Shown here piece by piece: positions 1-7,241 of a stretch of 62,971 nucleotides of DNA. The notes under the pieces were generated by a model. The model had not been told where the DNA came from. It saw only the letters and a list, made by a program, of their open reading frames with translations, and did no database searches. Position 1 is the stretch's first letter. Each line of letters starts with the position of its first letter. Location of the stretch: NCBI GenBank assembly GCA_947626945.1, contig CANQUC010000011.1:1-62971 (forward strand). Reading direction: 5' to 3'. The stretch comes from an uncultured Lachnospiraceae bacterium. Lineage in GTDB: Bacteria > Bacillota > Clostridia > Lachnospirales > Lachnospiraceae. The position numbers were made by a program, and so were the translations under genes.

Positions 1-68
1 GTCCTCCTTCCGGCATATGGCAGAAGTACATCCTGCAGGGATATTATAAACAAAAAGTGAAGAAATGA
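1..68 (+). CDS. Possible 3' end of a truncated upstream gene
   Basis: The window opens in a reading frame that runs from base 3 to a TGA at 66-68 and encodes a basic tail ending in YYKQKVKK. The aromatic and lysine-rich composition is gene-like and there is no start in the window, so this may be the C-terminus of a gene lying to the left. Two other frames are also open for about 50 bases, so the choice of frame is uncertain. The family cannot be identified from about 21 residues. Confidence 0.25.
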   Translation, partial: PPSGIWQKYILQGYYKQKVKK

Positions 69-137
69 CAAGGGGTTTCAGAAAAAAAGCCGTCTCCGGA
101 AAAGAGCAGACAGTCTGTCTGTAAAACCGGAATACCG

Positions 138-166
138 TTGAAACCTGATAAAATTTGTGATAAAAT
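138..166 (+). promoter_or_regulatory. Promoter of the DUF262 gene
   Basis: TTGAAA at 138-143 and TAAAAT at 161-166 are separated by exactly 17 bp. Transcription would start near 173, which is the first base of the outer stem of the folded leader described in the next entry. Confidence 0.6.
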
Positions 167-172
167 AAATAC

Positions 173-253
173 AATAAGATAAGCACCTCGCAAGGCGGGG
201 CGTTTGACAATGGGAAGTGACCCAAAGCGAAGTTTCCAAAAAAGTGCCTTATT
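173..253 (+). ncRNA. Candidate structured 5' leader RNA of the DUF262 gene
   Basis: About 81 nt fold by eye into a closed multi-branch shape. The outer stem pairs AATAAG (173-178) with CTTATT (248-253) and GCAC (183-186) with GTGC (244-247), leaving an ATAA bulge on the 5' side. Inside are a hairpin CCTCGC-AAG-GCGGGG (186-200, sharing C186 with the outer stem) and a second arm pairing CGTTT (201-205) with AAGCG (225-229) around GGG (212-214) / CCC (221-223). The ribosome binding site AGGGAG (258-263) follows 4 nt later. I do not recognise a known riboswitch or ribozyme class. The fold was done by hand, so it is a candidate only. Confidence 0.35.
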
Positions 254-271
254 AAACAGGGAGAATGAACG

Positions 272-2119
272 ATGGCAAAAAACATTGAACCTAAGCTCAG
301 AAAGATCGGCGATTATCTCAAGCTGGAGGATGAGACCATATTTACCATACCGGAATACCAGCGCGCCTACTCGTGGGGAATCGATAACTGCGATAAACTG
401 TGGCAGGATATCAACGACTTTGTGGAAAGTGACAGCAAAGACAGATATTTTTTTGGCACGATCATCATCAACTGTCAGGATAATGATACCAAATACGGGC
501 TTATTGACGGGCAGCAGAGAACAACCACATTTCTGTTATTGCTGAAAGCGCTGCTTGTCAGGATCAATGTGGCAATCGGAAAAACGGCAAATGACGAGGA
601 TTCCGCCAGTCTTTGCCGGGGGCTGCAGGAACGCCGGAGAAGAATCATGGGAATTTTGTATAAAGCGGAAACAGAAGACATTTCGGACAAGCCGGACTTC
701 CAAAAAGATTCCCAGATCTGCCGCCGCCCGCTTATTCTTGAAAATCATTCCATCAACGAACGGTATAAATCAGAGCTGAAAACCATTTTACAGGCAGTGG
801 ATTATATAGAAGCAGAATCAAACGTCATCAAGATCAAGTACAAGCAAAAGGACAACAGATACACCAATTTTTTCAGAAATTATAAGTTCTTCTATGAGAA
901 GATCTGCGGATTGTCAGATTCCGAACTGAACAGTATCACAAAATCAATAACGGATAATTGTGAAGTGATCGAAATAAAGAGCTGGCAGGTCGAGCAGGCG
1001 ATTACCATGTTTAATTCGCTTAACTCCGACGGGCTTCCGCTGTACGATTCGGATATCATTTCAGCCCGGCTGTACGCTGAGGCGGAGAAGGCCGGAAATG
1101 AACAGGATTTTTCCCGGCTCTGGAAGCGGCTGAACAATGAGATCAGTGAGATAGAAGATCTGGGCATTGGAGATATGAATTCCGTTCTGATGCAGTATAT
1201 GTATTACATACGGACAGTCAATAATGAGATTATCAGCCCTACCGGTTCAATCAATGTTACGACGCCGGGTCTGAGGCGGTATTTTACGGAAGTTAACAAG
1301 AATCCCGTCAATCATCCCATAGATATGTGCGGGGGCATGCTTCATCTGGTTAAGGTTTGGAAAAAAATCTCGGAATATCCTGCCACAAGGGTTCTGTTAA
1401 AATTTAATGAAAACTCAAAGCTGTTTCTGGCAAGCTATTTCTTCCGGTTTGCCGATGAGGATTTTTCGGAAGCACTGTTTGATACGGTGCTGAAAAGCAT
1501 GCTGCGGCTGTTTGCGGTTCTTGAGCTTGTGGATATCGGCTATTCCAGTAAATATTTCAAGACGTTCCTTTTTGGAATGGAAGTAAAGTTAGCCGATAAA
1601 AGCATATCTCCAGAAACGATCAAACGGGATTTTGACGATCATATCCGTTCAAACTGGAGCGAGGACGCCATCAAGGCCGCCGCGAAAGATTACGACGGCA
1701 ATGCCCTTGTATATCTCAATGAATATCTCTTTGCCAAAGAAAACGGAATGGAGTTCCAACTGGGCTCAAAATATGACATTGAACATATTATGCCATACAG
1801 CGGAAACAACCGGCAGGAGATTAGAACAGACGCGGAAATTGAAAGCGAGGAAGAATTTGCCGCCACTGTGAACAAGCTGGGCAACAAGATTCTTCTGGAA
1901 GAAAAGATCAACCGGTCTATCGGAAATGAGTGGTTCAGAACAAAAGTCTCCACAAAGCTTGAAAACAAAACCGGCTACATAGACAGCAAGTATCCCATTG
2001 CCGGCGCGCTGGTTTCAAAATACGGAAAACAGGGGAAAGCTTATTGGAAAAAGCAGGATATTGCCGCTGCCACGGAAAAGGCAAGCGCCAGAATCGCGGC
2101 TTTTATCTTTGACAGCTGA
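272..2119 (+). CDS. DUF262/DUF1524 protein, GmrSD-like putative defence nuclease
   Basis: A 615-residue protein that unites the two halves of the GmrSD type IV restriction family. The N-terminus has the ParB-like DUF262 signatures IPEYQRAYSW and IDGQQR, which in GmrS act in NTP binding or hydrolysis. The C-terminus has a His-Me finger (HNH-like) DUF1524 core with IEHIMP and a downstream NKLGNK..IGN stretch. GmrSD enzymes cut phage DNA carrying glucosylated hydroxymethylcytosine; whether this protein does is inference. The ATG is preceded by AGGGAG with 8 nt spacing. The gene has its own promoter and folded leader and is followed by a convergent XRE gene. No restriction or methylase genes are adjacent, so it would be a stand-alone system. 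Confidence 0.85.
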   Translation: MAKNIEPKLRKIGDYLKLEDETIFTIPEYQRAYSWGIDNCDKLWQDINDFVESDSKDRYFFGTIIINCQDNDTKYGLIDGQQRTTTFLLLLKALLVRINVAIGKTANDEDSASLCRGLQERRRRIMGILYKAETEDISDKPDFQKDSQICRRPLILENHSINERYKSELKTILQAVDYIEAESNVIKIKYKQKDNRYTNFFRNYKFFYEKICGLSDSELNSITKSITDNCEVIEIKSWQVEQAITMFNSLNSDGLPLYDSDIISARLYAEAEKAGNEQDFSRLWKRLNNEISEIEDLGIGDMNSVLMQYMYYIRTVNNEIISPTGSINVTTPGLRRYFTEVNKNPVNHPIDMCGGMLHLVKVWKKISEYPATRVLLKFNENSKLFLASYFFRFADEDFSEALFDTVLKSMLRLFAVLELVDIGYSSKYFKTFLFGMEVKLADKSISPETIKRDFDDHIRSNWSEDAIKAAAKDYDGNALVYLNEYLFAKENGMEFQLGSKYDIEHIMPYSGNNRQEIRTDAEIESEEEFAATVNKLGNKILLEEKINRSIGNEWFRTKVSTKLENKTGYIDSKYPIAGALVSKYGKQGKAYWKKQDIAAATEKASARIAAFIFDS

Positions 2120-2147
2120 AGCTGTTTTGGAAAACAGGTTCAGCTTC
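2118..2147 (+). terminator. Hairpin at the 3' end of the DUF262 gene
   Basis: GAAGCTG (2118-2124) pairs with CAGCTTC (2141-2147). An alternative inner stem is CTGTTTT-GG-AAAACAG (2122-2137). It starts at the stop codon but has no clear T-run, so termination is uncertain. A second perfect hairpin, GTTCAGG / CCTGAAC (2225-2243), lies between it and the end of the convergent XRE gene. Confidence 0.35.
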
Positions 2148-2255
2148 TGGAAAAACAGACTGGCGGCCCACGGCGGAAAGCCGCAAACAGAACCGGGGTT
2201 CTGCCGCGGCAAAAGATCCTTTTGGTTCAGGAGCGGCCTGAACTTTGCCGTCCGG

Positions 2256-2480
2256 TCAGGACAGCTCTTCGTCGTCCGGATCGTCTTCAATGACAAACAG
2301 ATCGTTTGGGGTGCACTCCAGGATCCGGCAGAGCTTTTCCAGGTTCTCAAACCGGATGGCGGAAGTGTCATTTTTGATGAGCCGGTCAAAGTTGCGGTAG
2401 CTTAAGCCCATTCTGATGAACAGCCAGTACTTGGTGTGGTTTTTCTCTTTCAGCAGTTCCAATACCTTTAATCTGATCAT
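2256..2480 (-). CDS. Mini XRE-family regulator (Cro/CI helix-turn-helix)
   Basis: A 74-residue protein made almost wholly of a Cro/CI-type helix-turn-helix domain of the YozG-like group, with an acidic tail (DDPDDEE). Recognisable blocks are NHTKYWL, SYRNFDRL and IRFENLEKLC. The ATG has AGGA 5 nt upstream on the minus strand. It is convergent with the DUF262 gene and divergent from the Nudix-GNAT gene. It closely resembles the 74-residue regulator at 12081-12305 (about 39 of the first 62 residues identical by my count). Proteins of this size usually bind short operators as dimers; the target here is unknown. Confidence 0.8.
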   Translation of the reverse strand: MIRLKVLELLKEKNHTKYWLFIRMGLSYRNFDRLIKNDTSAIRFENLEKLCRILECTPNDLFVIEDDPDDEELS

Positions 2481-2617
2481 AACAATCCTGTCCCCCTTTT
2501 CTTTATATTATGTAGAAATTATACAAAATGCAACAGGGAATATCAGGTATTTTTTTGTAAATATCTTTCTAATTTTGTCGAGACAACAGGTTTTTTTCCT
2601 TTTTTTGAATTTTCCTG

Positions 2618-2646
2618 TTGACATGGACCGGGTTTTCTGTTAAGAT
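2618..2646 (+). promoter_or_regulatory. Strong promoter upstream of the Nudix-GNAT gene
   Basis: Consensus TTGACA (2618-2623) and TAAGAT (2641-2646) are 17 bp apart, predicting a start near 2653. The transcript would run about 50 nt into a perfect terminator-like hairpin before the gene at 2780. Confidence 0.7.
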
Positions 2647-2665
2647 ATTCTTGTACAAAGAACAT

Positions 2666-2689
2666 ATGTTTGAAAAGAGAAGCGCTTAA
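2666..2689 (+). CDS. Possible seven-codon leader peptide
   Basis: A short frame ATG...TAA encoding MFEKRSA lies between the promoter and the hairpin at 2702-2748. It has only a weak upstream purine stretch as ribosome binding site. Such leader peptides accompany translation-coupled attenuators, so it is noted, but it may be chance. Confidence 0.15.
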   Translation: MFEKRSA

Positions 2690-2701
2690 GATACAAAAGA
2701 G

Positions 2702-2748
2702 AAAGCACCGATTGTGTTCATCTTCGATTGATACAATCGGTGCTTTTT
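2702..2748 (+). terminator. Promoter-proximal intrinsic terminator or attenuator
   Basis: A perfect 14-bp stem, AAAGCACCGATTGT (2702-2715) with its complement (2733-2746), runs into a T-tract at 2743-2748. It sits about 50 nt after the predicted transcription start and 32 nt before the ATG of the Nudix-GNAT gene. It would either attenuate that gene or end a roughly 95-nt small RNA. No upstream plus-strand gene needs it, because the neighbour to the left is on the minus strand. Confidence 0.7.
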
Positions 2749-2779
2749 AAACAGAAAAAACCAAAAAGGAAGCAGACTT

Positions 2780-3823
2780 ATGAAAAAAAATATCAGTTTC
2801 AGCACACTGTGCTATCTGGAAAAAGACGGTCAGTACCTGATGCTCCACCGTACTATGAAAAAACAGGATGTAAACCGGGACAAATGGATCGGTGTGGGCG
2901 GTCATTTTGAAGAGGATGAAAGTCCGGAAGAATGCCTGCTTCGGGAGGTGAAGGAGGAAACAGGATATACGCTGACCTCCTACCGTTTCAGAGGACTTGT
3001 GACTTTTGTATCCGGAAAAGGGGTTACGGAGTATATGTCCTTATTTACGGCGGACGGGTTTGAGGGCCGTCAGATCCCCTGCGACGAGGGAGAGCTTGTG
3101 TGGATAGATAAGGACAGGATCAGTACCTTAAACCTCTGGGAGGGAGACCGGATCTTCTTCCGGCTTTTGGAGAGCCGGCAGGATTTCTTTTCCCTGAAGC
3201 TGGTTTACGACGGGCAGGACTGTCTTCAGGAGGCAATCCTGGACGGGAAGCAGATAGATCTTTGCGCAGGCTCAAAAGAAAGCGGCTCCCGGAATCGGAA
3301 TGGGGCCGTCTGTGTCAGAAAGGCGGAGCAAAAAGATCTGCAGGATCTGTTGAATATTTATAATTATGAAGTGTGCAACGGCATTTCCACACTGGATCTG
3401 CATCCAAAGACGCTGGAACAGCAGCAGGTCTGGCTGGAGTCGCACAACCGGGAGCATCATCCCCTGATCGTAGCGGAACTGGACGGTCATGTGGCCGGCT
3501 ATGCTTCTTTGTCTTCTTACCGGGAAAAGGAAGCATACTGTTCTACAGTGGAGCTTTCTGTCTATGTATCCCCCGGGGATCGAAACCGGGGGATCGCAAC
3601 CGTCCTGATGACGGAGATTCTGAGAGAGGCTGTGGAAGATCCGGATATCCATATGGTGGTTTCGGTCATTACCACCGGCAATGATGTCAGCACCCGGCTC
3701 CATGAGAAATTCGGATTTTCTTTTTCCGGCAGGATTCCGGAAGTGGGTATGAAATTCGGCAGGTATCTGAGCATTGATCATTACAGTTTACAGGTATCGC
3801 ATAAGCCGGGCTTTCTGCTGTAA
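2780..3823 (+). CDS. Nudix hydrolase fused to GNAT N-acetyltransferase
   Basis: A 347-residue two-domain protein. Residues about 5-135 form a Nudix domain with the full box: GGHFEEDESPEECLLREVKEETG matches GX5EX7REVXEEXG in pattern (positions of the G, E, RE and EE residues are kept). Residues about 175-335 form a GNAT domain of the phosphinothricin/methionine-sulfone acetyltransferase (MnaT/YncA) type, with the acetyl-CoA loop RNRGIA. Nudix proteins hydrolyse nucleoside diphosphate derivatives such as 8-oxo-dGTP; MnaT-type GNATs acetylate amino acid-like toxins. Substrates here are unknown. The start has AAGGA 10 nt upstream. The leader contains a terminator hairpin, suggesting conditional expression. 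Confidence 0.85.
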   Translation: MKKNISFSTLCYLEKDGQYLMLHRTMKKQDVNRDKWIGVGGHFEEDESPEECLLREVKEETGYTLTSYRFRGLVTFVSGKGVTEYMSLFTADGFEGRQIPCDEGELVWIDKDRISTLNLWEGDRIFFRLLESRQDFFSLKLVYDGQDCLQEAILDGKQIDLCAGSKESGSRNRNGAVCVRKAEQKDLQDLLNIYNYEVCNGISTLDLHPKTLEQQQVWLESHNREHHPLIVAELDGHVAGYASLSSYREKEAYCSTVELSVYVSPGDRNRGIATVLMTEILREAVEDPDIHMVVSVITTGNDVSTRLHEKFGFSFSGRIPEVGMKFGRYLSIDHYSLQVSHKPGFLL

Positions 3824-3841
3824 GGCATCCTGTCCGCGGCC

Positions 3842-4279
3842 TTACAAATAAGGCTGCAGATCTCTGCAGAGTTCTTCCTCGATCTCCACAAGCTTTCGGC
3901 AGATCCCTTTGGACGTGTCGTCTGCCGCCTGATACTGGTTCAGGTATTTGTGCAGAGATTTGATTCCCATGTGGCAGCCGTCGGTAAGCAGATCTGCCGC
4001 AGCGGCAGAGGGCTGCTCATCCATTGACATTTTCATATTTGTCTTCATCCAGGACATGCCTTTTGCCATGATGTTAGGATCTTTTTCCTCGCTGTTGTGT
4101 TCCGTCAGCAGAGAGTGGATTTCATTCCCAAGCTTTTCGTGGTGCTCCCGGCTTTTAACCAGCAGCGCTTTCAGATCCGGATCACCAACCTTATCCAGCA
4201 CCTCGTTAATGGAGGATACGGCCATTTTGGAACCGGCGTCACATTCCTTTAATAAGCAGATGGTATCATTGTTATCCAT
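3842..4279 (-). CDS. Helical protein of unknown function, possibly ferritin-like fold
   Basis: A 145-residue soluble protein predicted to be nearly all alpha-helical, with heptad-like hydrophobic spacing and no membrane segment. I do not recognise the family with certainty; the size and helix pattern recall DUF2383/PA2169-type four-helix bundles, but the typical metal ligands are not obvious. The start is placed at the ATG (4279), which has AAAGGA about 11 nt upstream on the minus strand, rather than at an in-frame TTG 21 bases further out with no site. The gene stands alone, convergent with the Nudix-GNAT gene. Confidence 0.6.
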   Translation of the reverse strand: MDNNDTICLLKECDAGSKMAVSSINEVLDKVGDPDLKALLVKSREHHEKLGNEIHSLLTEHNSEEKDPNIMAKGMSWMKTNMKMSMDEQPSAAAADLLTDGCHMGIKSLHKYLNQYQAADDTSKGICRKLVEIEEELCRDLQPYL

Positions 4280-4458
4280 GTGGAGTCTCATCCTTTCCAA
4301 TTCATTTCTGTTAGAAGTATGTCCCCATATTTCAAAAATATGCCCCTGATACCAGAAACTGTAAGATGAATAGCCTCTTTATGCCCATCATAAAATAAAT
4401 GGAACGATCAGTTTACGGGACAGTGTCTCTTACATTGCCCCAAAAAGGAGATGGGGAT

Positions 4459-4941
4459 TTGCAGACGAAAAGAAAGCAACTGGCGATATCTGTTGCGATA
4501 CCGCTCTTGACAGGAGTTTTGTCGGCGATTGTGTCCGGCGGCGGCATGAAGGCCTTCAGTATGCTGAGCAAGCCGCCGTTGTCGCCGCCAGGCTGGCTGT
4601 TCCCGGTAGTATGGACGATTCTGTACATTCTTATGGGAATCGCCTCGTTTCTGGTTTATCAAAAGGGGCCGAAAAGGCCGGCGGTGATGCGGGCGCTTAC
4701 GGTATATGGACTTCAGCTTGCGGTAAATTTTTTGTGGTCCGTGTTCTTTTTCCGGTTTGGCTGGTATTGGTTTTCGTTTTTATGGCTGGTGCTGCTGTGG
4801 TTTCTGATTCTTGTAACGATAATCCAGTTTGAGCAGATCTCAAAACCGGCGGCGCTGCTGTTGGTTCCCTACCTTTTGTGGGTCACCTTTGCAGGATATT
4901 TAAACGTGGGCGTGGCAATCCTCAATGGCGGCCGGCTGTAA
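4459..4941 (+). CDS. tspO: TspO/MBR family membrane protein
   Basis: A 160-residue membrane protein with five predicted transmembrane helices and the family signature KPPLSPPGWLFPVVWTILY near residues 40-60. TspO proteins bind porphyrins and cholesterol-like ligands and are linked to tetrapyrrole and stress metabolism. The start is placed at TTG (4459) because AAGGAG (4445-4450) lies 8 nt upstream and gives the family's usual length. The ATG at 4399 would add 20 polar residues and lacks a ribosome binding site. Single gene, followed by a long hairpin. Confidence 0.85.
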   Translation: MQTKRKQLAISVAIPLLTGVLSAIVSGGGMKAFSMLSKPPLSPPGWLFPVVWTILYILMGIASFLVYQKGPKRPAVMRALTVYGLQLAVNFLWSVFFFRFGWYWFSFLWLVLLWFLILVTIIQFEQISKPAALLLVPYLLWVTFAGYLNVGVAILNGGRL

Positions 4942-4956
4942 AACTGAAAATAGAAA

Positions 4957-5024
4957 AGCTGTCTCAAAACAGGCTTTTTTCAGAAATGTAGGTTTCCTGA
5001 AGATCAGTCTGTTTTGAGACAGCT
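4957..5024. terminator. Long inverted repeat between convergent tspO and leuA
   Basis: A 16-bp arm (4957-4972) is repeated in perfect inverted orientation at 5009-5024 around a 36-nt loop; TTTTTT (4975-4980) follows the first arm. Placement between two convergent genes fits a bidirectional terminator, although the loop is longer than usual. Confidence 0.5.
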
Positions 5025-5051
5025 ATGACGGCAGCGTTGCCTCTTTTGCGG

Positions 5052-7052
5052 TTATTGATTCATGTTCCGGTACTGTACAGGCGTCATGCCAAAGCTTTTC
5101 TTAAAGATTCTGGAGAAATGCTCCGCGTTGGGATATCCTATGGCATAAGAGATATTTTCTACAGTCATGCTTCCATGTTTCAGCAATGTCTTTGCCCGCT
5201 TCAGACGGATCTGCGTCACATGTTCTCCAAAAGTTTTTCCTGATTTGTCCTTGATATATTTAGAGATATAAGGCGCGGAAAGGTGAAACTCCGCAGCCAT
5301 GTCCTCCAGGGTGACGGTCTGGTAATTTGCCTGAATGTAGTTGATCATGGTCATAAGCCGGTCATCCTTGGCACTCTGGTCATGCTGCACCTGGGGCAGT
5401 TTGTTTACCGCCACCACCAAAGCGTCGATAGAGGATTTGATAATGTCCTCGTTTATGCCGGCGCCCCAGTAGGACTTGCCGTTGCAGTTAATGCCCACAA
5501 AGGACATGGCCTTGGAGGAAGACCCTCTGGAGAGGGCATGCTCTTCGTAAATGGCCAGCTCATAACTGATGCCGAAATACTGCTTGATGGTATTGCTGAC
5601 GGCGTCCAGACGGCCGTTTCCGTTAGCGTCTACTATGGTTTTCCGGCCTCCGCAGGTAATGGTAGACTCGGCCATGATCCCGTTTTCCTGCTTAAAGTGG
5701 CATTCCGTAATCTGAAAAACAGGCTGGTAGTGGATATAGTTGTCTGCAAAAATCTCATACACCCATTGAGGCGAAAGTTCCTTGTGCTCTTCGTCAGACA
5801 CCTGCTTGACCGCGTAACCCAATTCCTCTTTCATCTTGTCGGGGATGGAAATGGAAAAGTGCTTTTTCAGAATGTAGCTGATGCCGCCTTTGCCGGATTG
5901 GCTGTTGATGCGGATCACGTCCGCGTCGTAAGTCCGTCCCACATCCTCCGGGTCAATGGGCAGATAGGGAACCGTCCAGGTATCAAGCTGTTTTTCTTCT
6001 CTCCAGGTCATGCCCTTGGCAATGGCATCCTGGTGAGAGCCGGAAAACGCGGTAAATACCAGATCCCCCGCGTAAGGCTGCCGCGCGTCAACACGCATGC
6101 CGGTAAGGCGTTCATATTTCTCGCGGATGTAAGGCATATGGGAGAAATCCAGCTGCGGATCTATGCCATAGGAGAATAAGTTCATGGCCACCGTGATGAT
6201 GTCCACATTGCCGGTGCGCTCGCCGTTTCCGAACAAAGTGCCCTCAATCCGGTCGGCGCCGGCAAGGATGCCCATTTCCGCGTCGCAGACGCCGCATCCC
6301 CGGTCATTGTGAGGGTGAAGGCTGAGAACTACGTTGTCACGATAGCTCAGGTGTTTGCTCACATATTCGATCTGTGTGGCAAAAACATGGGGCATTGCCG
6401 TCTCCACCGTGGCCGGAATGTTGATGATGGCTTTGTGGTCCGCGTCCGGTTTCCATACGTCCAGAACGGCGTTACATACTTCCAGAGCGTACTCTACCTC
6501 TGTGCCATGGAAGCTTTCGGGGCTGTATTCAAAGAGAAAATCTCCGTCTGTTTCATCGGCAAGGTTCTTCAGCAGAACAGCGCCGTCCACAGCCAGTTTT
6601 TTGATCTGCTCTTTGTCTTTCCGAAAAACCTGTTCCCGCTGGGCTACGGAAGTGGAGTTGTAGAGATGAATCACGGCTTTGGGCGCGCCCTGCACCGCCT
6701 CAAAGGTTTTTTTGATAATATGTTCCCGTGCCTGGGTCAATACCTGGATGGTGACATCCTGGGGAATCATGTTCCGCTCGATCAAAGTACGCAAAAATAC
6801 AAATTCTGTTTCGGAAGCAGCGGGGAATCCCACCTCAATCTCCTTGAAACCTACGTCAACCAGAAGCTGGAAGAATTCCAGCTTTTCTTCCAGGTTCATG
6901 GGCTCGATCAGCGCCTGATTTCCATCCCGCAGGTCCACGGAACACCAGATAGGCGCCTTTTCTATATGATCCTTTTTGGCCCAGTCATAATCACAGACAG
7001 GAGGCATAAAGTATTGCCGTTTATACTTTTTGATGTTTTTCATTGTTTTCAT
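5052..7052 (-). CDS. leuA: 2-isopropylmalate synthase with C-terminal AraC-type DNA-binding domain
   Basis: A 666-residue protein. The first roughly 560 residues are a yeast/actinobacterial-type 2-isopropylmalate synthase, the first committed step of leucine synthesis (acetyl-CoA + 2-oxoisovalerate). Visible are SVDLRDGNQA and the metal-binding HPHNDRG in the HMGL-like barrel, then the LeuA allosteric domain (DANGNGRLDAV; GRKTIVDANG). Residues about 563-666 are a complete AraC/XylS double helix-turn-helix, including SAPYISKYIKDKSGKTF and GYPNAEHFSRIFKKSFGMTP. This addition is not part of normal LeuA and is in frame with no interruption. AAGGAG lies 8 nt before the ATG. It is divergent from the glycosylase gene. 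Other leu genes are not in the window. The enzyme assignment is firm; any DNA-binding role is inferred. Confidence 0.93.
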   Translation of the reverse strand: MKTMKNIKKYKRQYFMPPVCDYDWAKKDHIEKAPIWCSVDLRDGNQALIEPMNLEEKLEFFQLLVDVGFKEIEVGFPAASETEFVFLRTLIERNMIPQDVTIQVLTQAREHIIKKTFEAVQGAPKAVIHLYNSTSVAQREQVFRKDKEQIKKLAVDGAVLLKNLADETDGDFLFEYSPESFHGTEVEYALEVCNAVLDVWKPDADHKAIINIPATVETAMPHVFATQIEYVSKHLSYRDNVVLSLHPHNDRGCGVCDAEMGILAGADRIEGTLFGNGERTGNVDIITVAMNLFSYGIDPQLDFSHMPYIREKYERLTGMRVDARQPYAGDLVFTAFSGSHQDAIAKGMTWREEKQLDTWTVPYLPIDPEDVGRTYDADVIRINSQSGKGGISYILKKHFSISIPDKMKEELGYAVKQVSDEEHKELSPQWVYEIFADNYIHYQPVFQITECHFKQENGIMAESTITCGGRKTIVDANGNGRLDAVSNTIKQYFGISYELAIYEEHALSRGSSSKAMSFVGINCNGKSYWGAGINEDIIKSSIDALVVAVNKLPQVQHDQSAKDDRLMTMINYIQANYQTVTLEDMAAEFHLSAPYISKYIKDKSGKTFGEHVTQIRLKRAKTLLKHGSMTVENISYAIGYPNAEHFSRIFKKSFGMTPVQYRNMNQ

Positions 7053-7176
7053 TTTCAGAACTCCTTAAAATGTTAAAATATATCAAAAATGATGATGATA
7101 TATTAACATATGCAAAAGGAAATGAGAATGATTAAATTTATTCAAATTTATTGATTTTTTTTATGAAAACCATTGA

Positions 7177-7205
7177 TTGCGGAGATCAAAAGAAACTGAT
7201 ATACT
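7177..7205 (+). promoter_or_regulatory. Promoter of the 3-methyladenine glycosylase gene
   Basis: TTGCGG (7177-7182) and TATACT (7200-7205) with a 17-bp spacer, about 37 nt before the gene. No convincing promoter could be placed for the divergent leuA within the remaining AT-rich sequence at 7053-7170. Confidence 0.5.
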
Positions 7206-7241
7206 GAGAAACAAATGAGGCTATGAGAGAAGGGAGACTTC

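Noticed and set aside
7053-7241. T-box leucine riboswitch upstream of leuA
   Set aside because: The gap is under 190 nt, AT-rich, without the T-box core sequence or a terminator.
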